From Scytalidium lignicola (taxonomy: Eukaryota > Ascomycota > Leotiomycetes), in NCBI GenBank assembly GCA_002812745.2, contig NCSJ02000535.1, positions 1-19,884 on the forward strand: DNA of 19,884 bases, given 5' to 3'. Position numbers and translations under genes: made by a program. Numbering within the stretch: position 1 is the first letter of the stretch; each line of letters begins with the position of its first letter. The notes below the pieces were generated by a model that saw only the letters and a program-made list of their open reading frames with translations, did no database searches and was not told where the DNA came from. Positions 19,061-19,884 of this stretch are shown here, in pieces.

Positions 19061-19884
19061 ACTAGTTTAAGTATAATTTCTTCCTTTGTTATTAACCTTT
19101 TTTTTCTTTGACTTTATAATTTCATTACCTGGAAATCTATTCTAGGATAAGTTTGATAATATCCTTTTAATAACTCCTTATAATTTATAAGATTAAAAGT
19201 AAATTCTTATTTATTCTTACTTTCTGAATATCTTATCCATTTAACTAAGTATTGTAATTTTTTATAATGTATTTTATAACTGATAATTCTTTTAACTTTA
19301 TATTCTCTTTCTAGATTAACNTTTTTCTAACATTAATATTTAAGTATTCTTAAATATTAGTTTAAAAAGTAAAACATAAAAAACAAGATGTATCTTAACT
19401 ATTGTTAATAATTTTAATTTATACATTAAAGGTTTATAAACTTCCTTGATTTTATATAGTCTTAACTTTACCTAGTTTAGTTTATTACTTAATCTTATTG
19501 TTTTAATATTCTTTTTAAAAAGATAAATTTTATTCCCTTTTTTGTATATTAGTTTTATTAAGTGTTTATAATTGTAATACTTTTTTTATTCTTTCTCTTG
19601 TGTATTAAAGTAAGTTTTTGATCTTTCTTTGCATTTCCTTTATTTGTTTTATATAAATCTTTGTTGATTTATTTATAGATTCTAATTTAAGTCTAGTATA
19701 AAACCCTTTTGGTTTATATTCATAATTTATATAAAATAAAGTGATTTTAATTGATTTATGTAGTATATCATTGTATAACATTTCTGTTATTAATAAGTAA
19801 TCAACTTAATTGTCTTGATCATAATTGATATAACATCTTAAGTATCCTTTTAATTATATGTTTAAATATTTTTGTTTGTCCATT

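Larger units (their letters stand above)
16171..19884. other. Very AT-rich, gene-free block, probably RIP-mutated repeats
   Basis: About 3.7 kb in which TpA, TpT and ApA steps dominate and CpG is rare. No intact open frame of useful length is present, and stretches such as TTTAATTTAATTTAA recur. This is the pattern left by repeat-induced point mutation in old transposons of ascomycetes. Some windows are less depleted, notably 18160-18420 (CAGGGACAGTGG, CCTAAGTCCTTAGGTC). Four of the seven N positions (16342, 17538, 19007, 19321) lie here, each beside a T or A run. It continues past the window end. Confidence 0.7.

Overview
The window looks like a chromosomal segment of a filamentous ascomycete. 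The genes have short GT...AG introns (about 50-115 nt, several with a clear CTAAY or CTGAC branch site). They include a Zn2Cys6 regulator and a fungal-type DHA1 transporter, and the right fifth is an extremely AT-rich block that looks RIP-mutated. A member of the Leotiomycetes would fit, but that is only an impression. Almost none of the genes is a single open frame. The models below were built by joining exons by splice signals and by recalled family conservation, with no database search.

Layout from left to right. 1-170 holds short GC-richer tandem and inverted repeats. 220-980 is the C-terminal half of a kynurenine-aminotransferase-like PLP enzyme whose 5' part is not visible. 2049-14735 is a run of six genes that reads as one functional cluster: a VOC-fold protein with an extradiol ring-cleavage dioxygenase signature (+), a small SnoaL-like protein in three exons (-), a fumarylacetoacetate-hydrolase-family enzyme (+), a cytochrome P450 (+), an MFS transporter in nine exons (-) and a Zn2Cys6 transcription factor in eight exons (+). 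SnoaL and FAH share one divergent promoter region, and the transporter and regulator share another.

How they might work together (inference): the P450 hydroxylates an aromatic or polyketide-like compound. The VOC protein opens the ring of the resulting diol. The SnoaL-like and FAH-family proteins isomerise, hydrate, cleave or decarboxylate the product. The MFS protein moves substrate or product, and the Zn2Cys6 protein switches the set on. CreA-like SYGGRG motifs and inverted CGG/CCG pairs occur in several of the non-coding intervals. The transporter carries an in-frame TGA at codon 421, so this copy may be broken.

From 14736 onward there is no convincing gene. A 113-codon minus-strand frame (15493-15834) of unknown status sits between AT-rich stretches. 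From about 16170 to the end the sequence is very AT-rich, with one decayed coding relic near 18856-19060. The seven N bases all sit directly beside homopolymer runs. In two genes, ignoring the N restores the reading frame, so they look like phantom bases from assembly.
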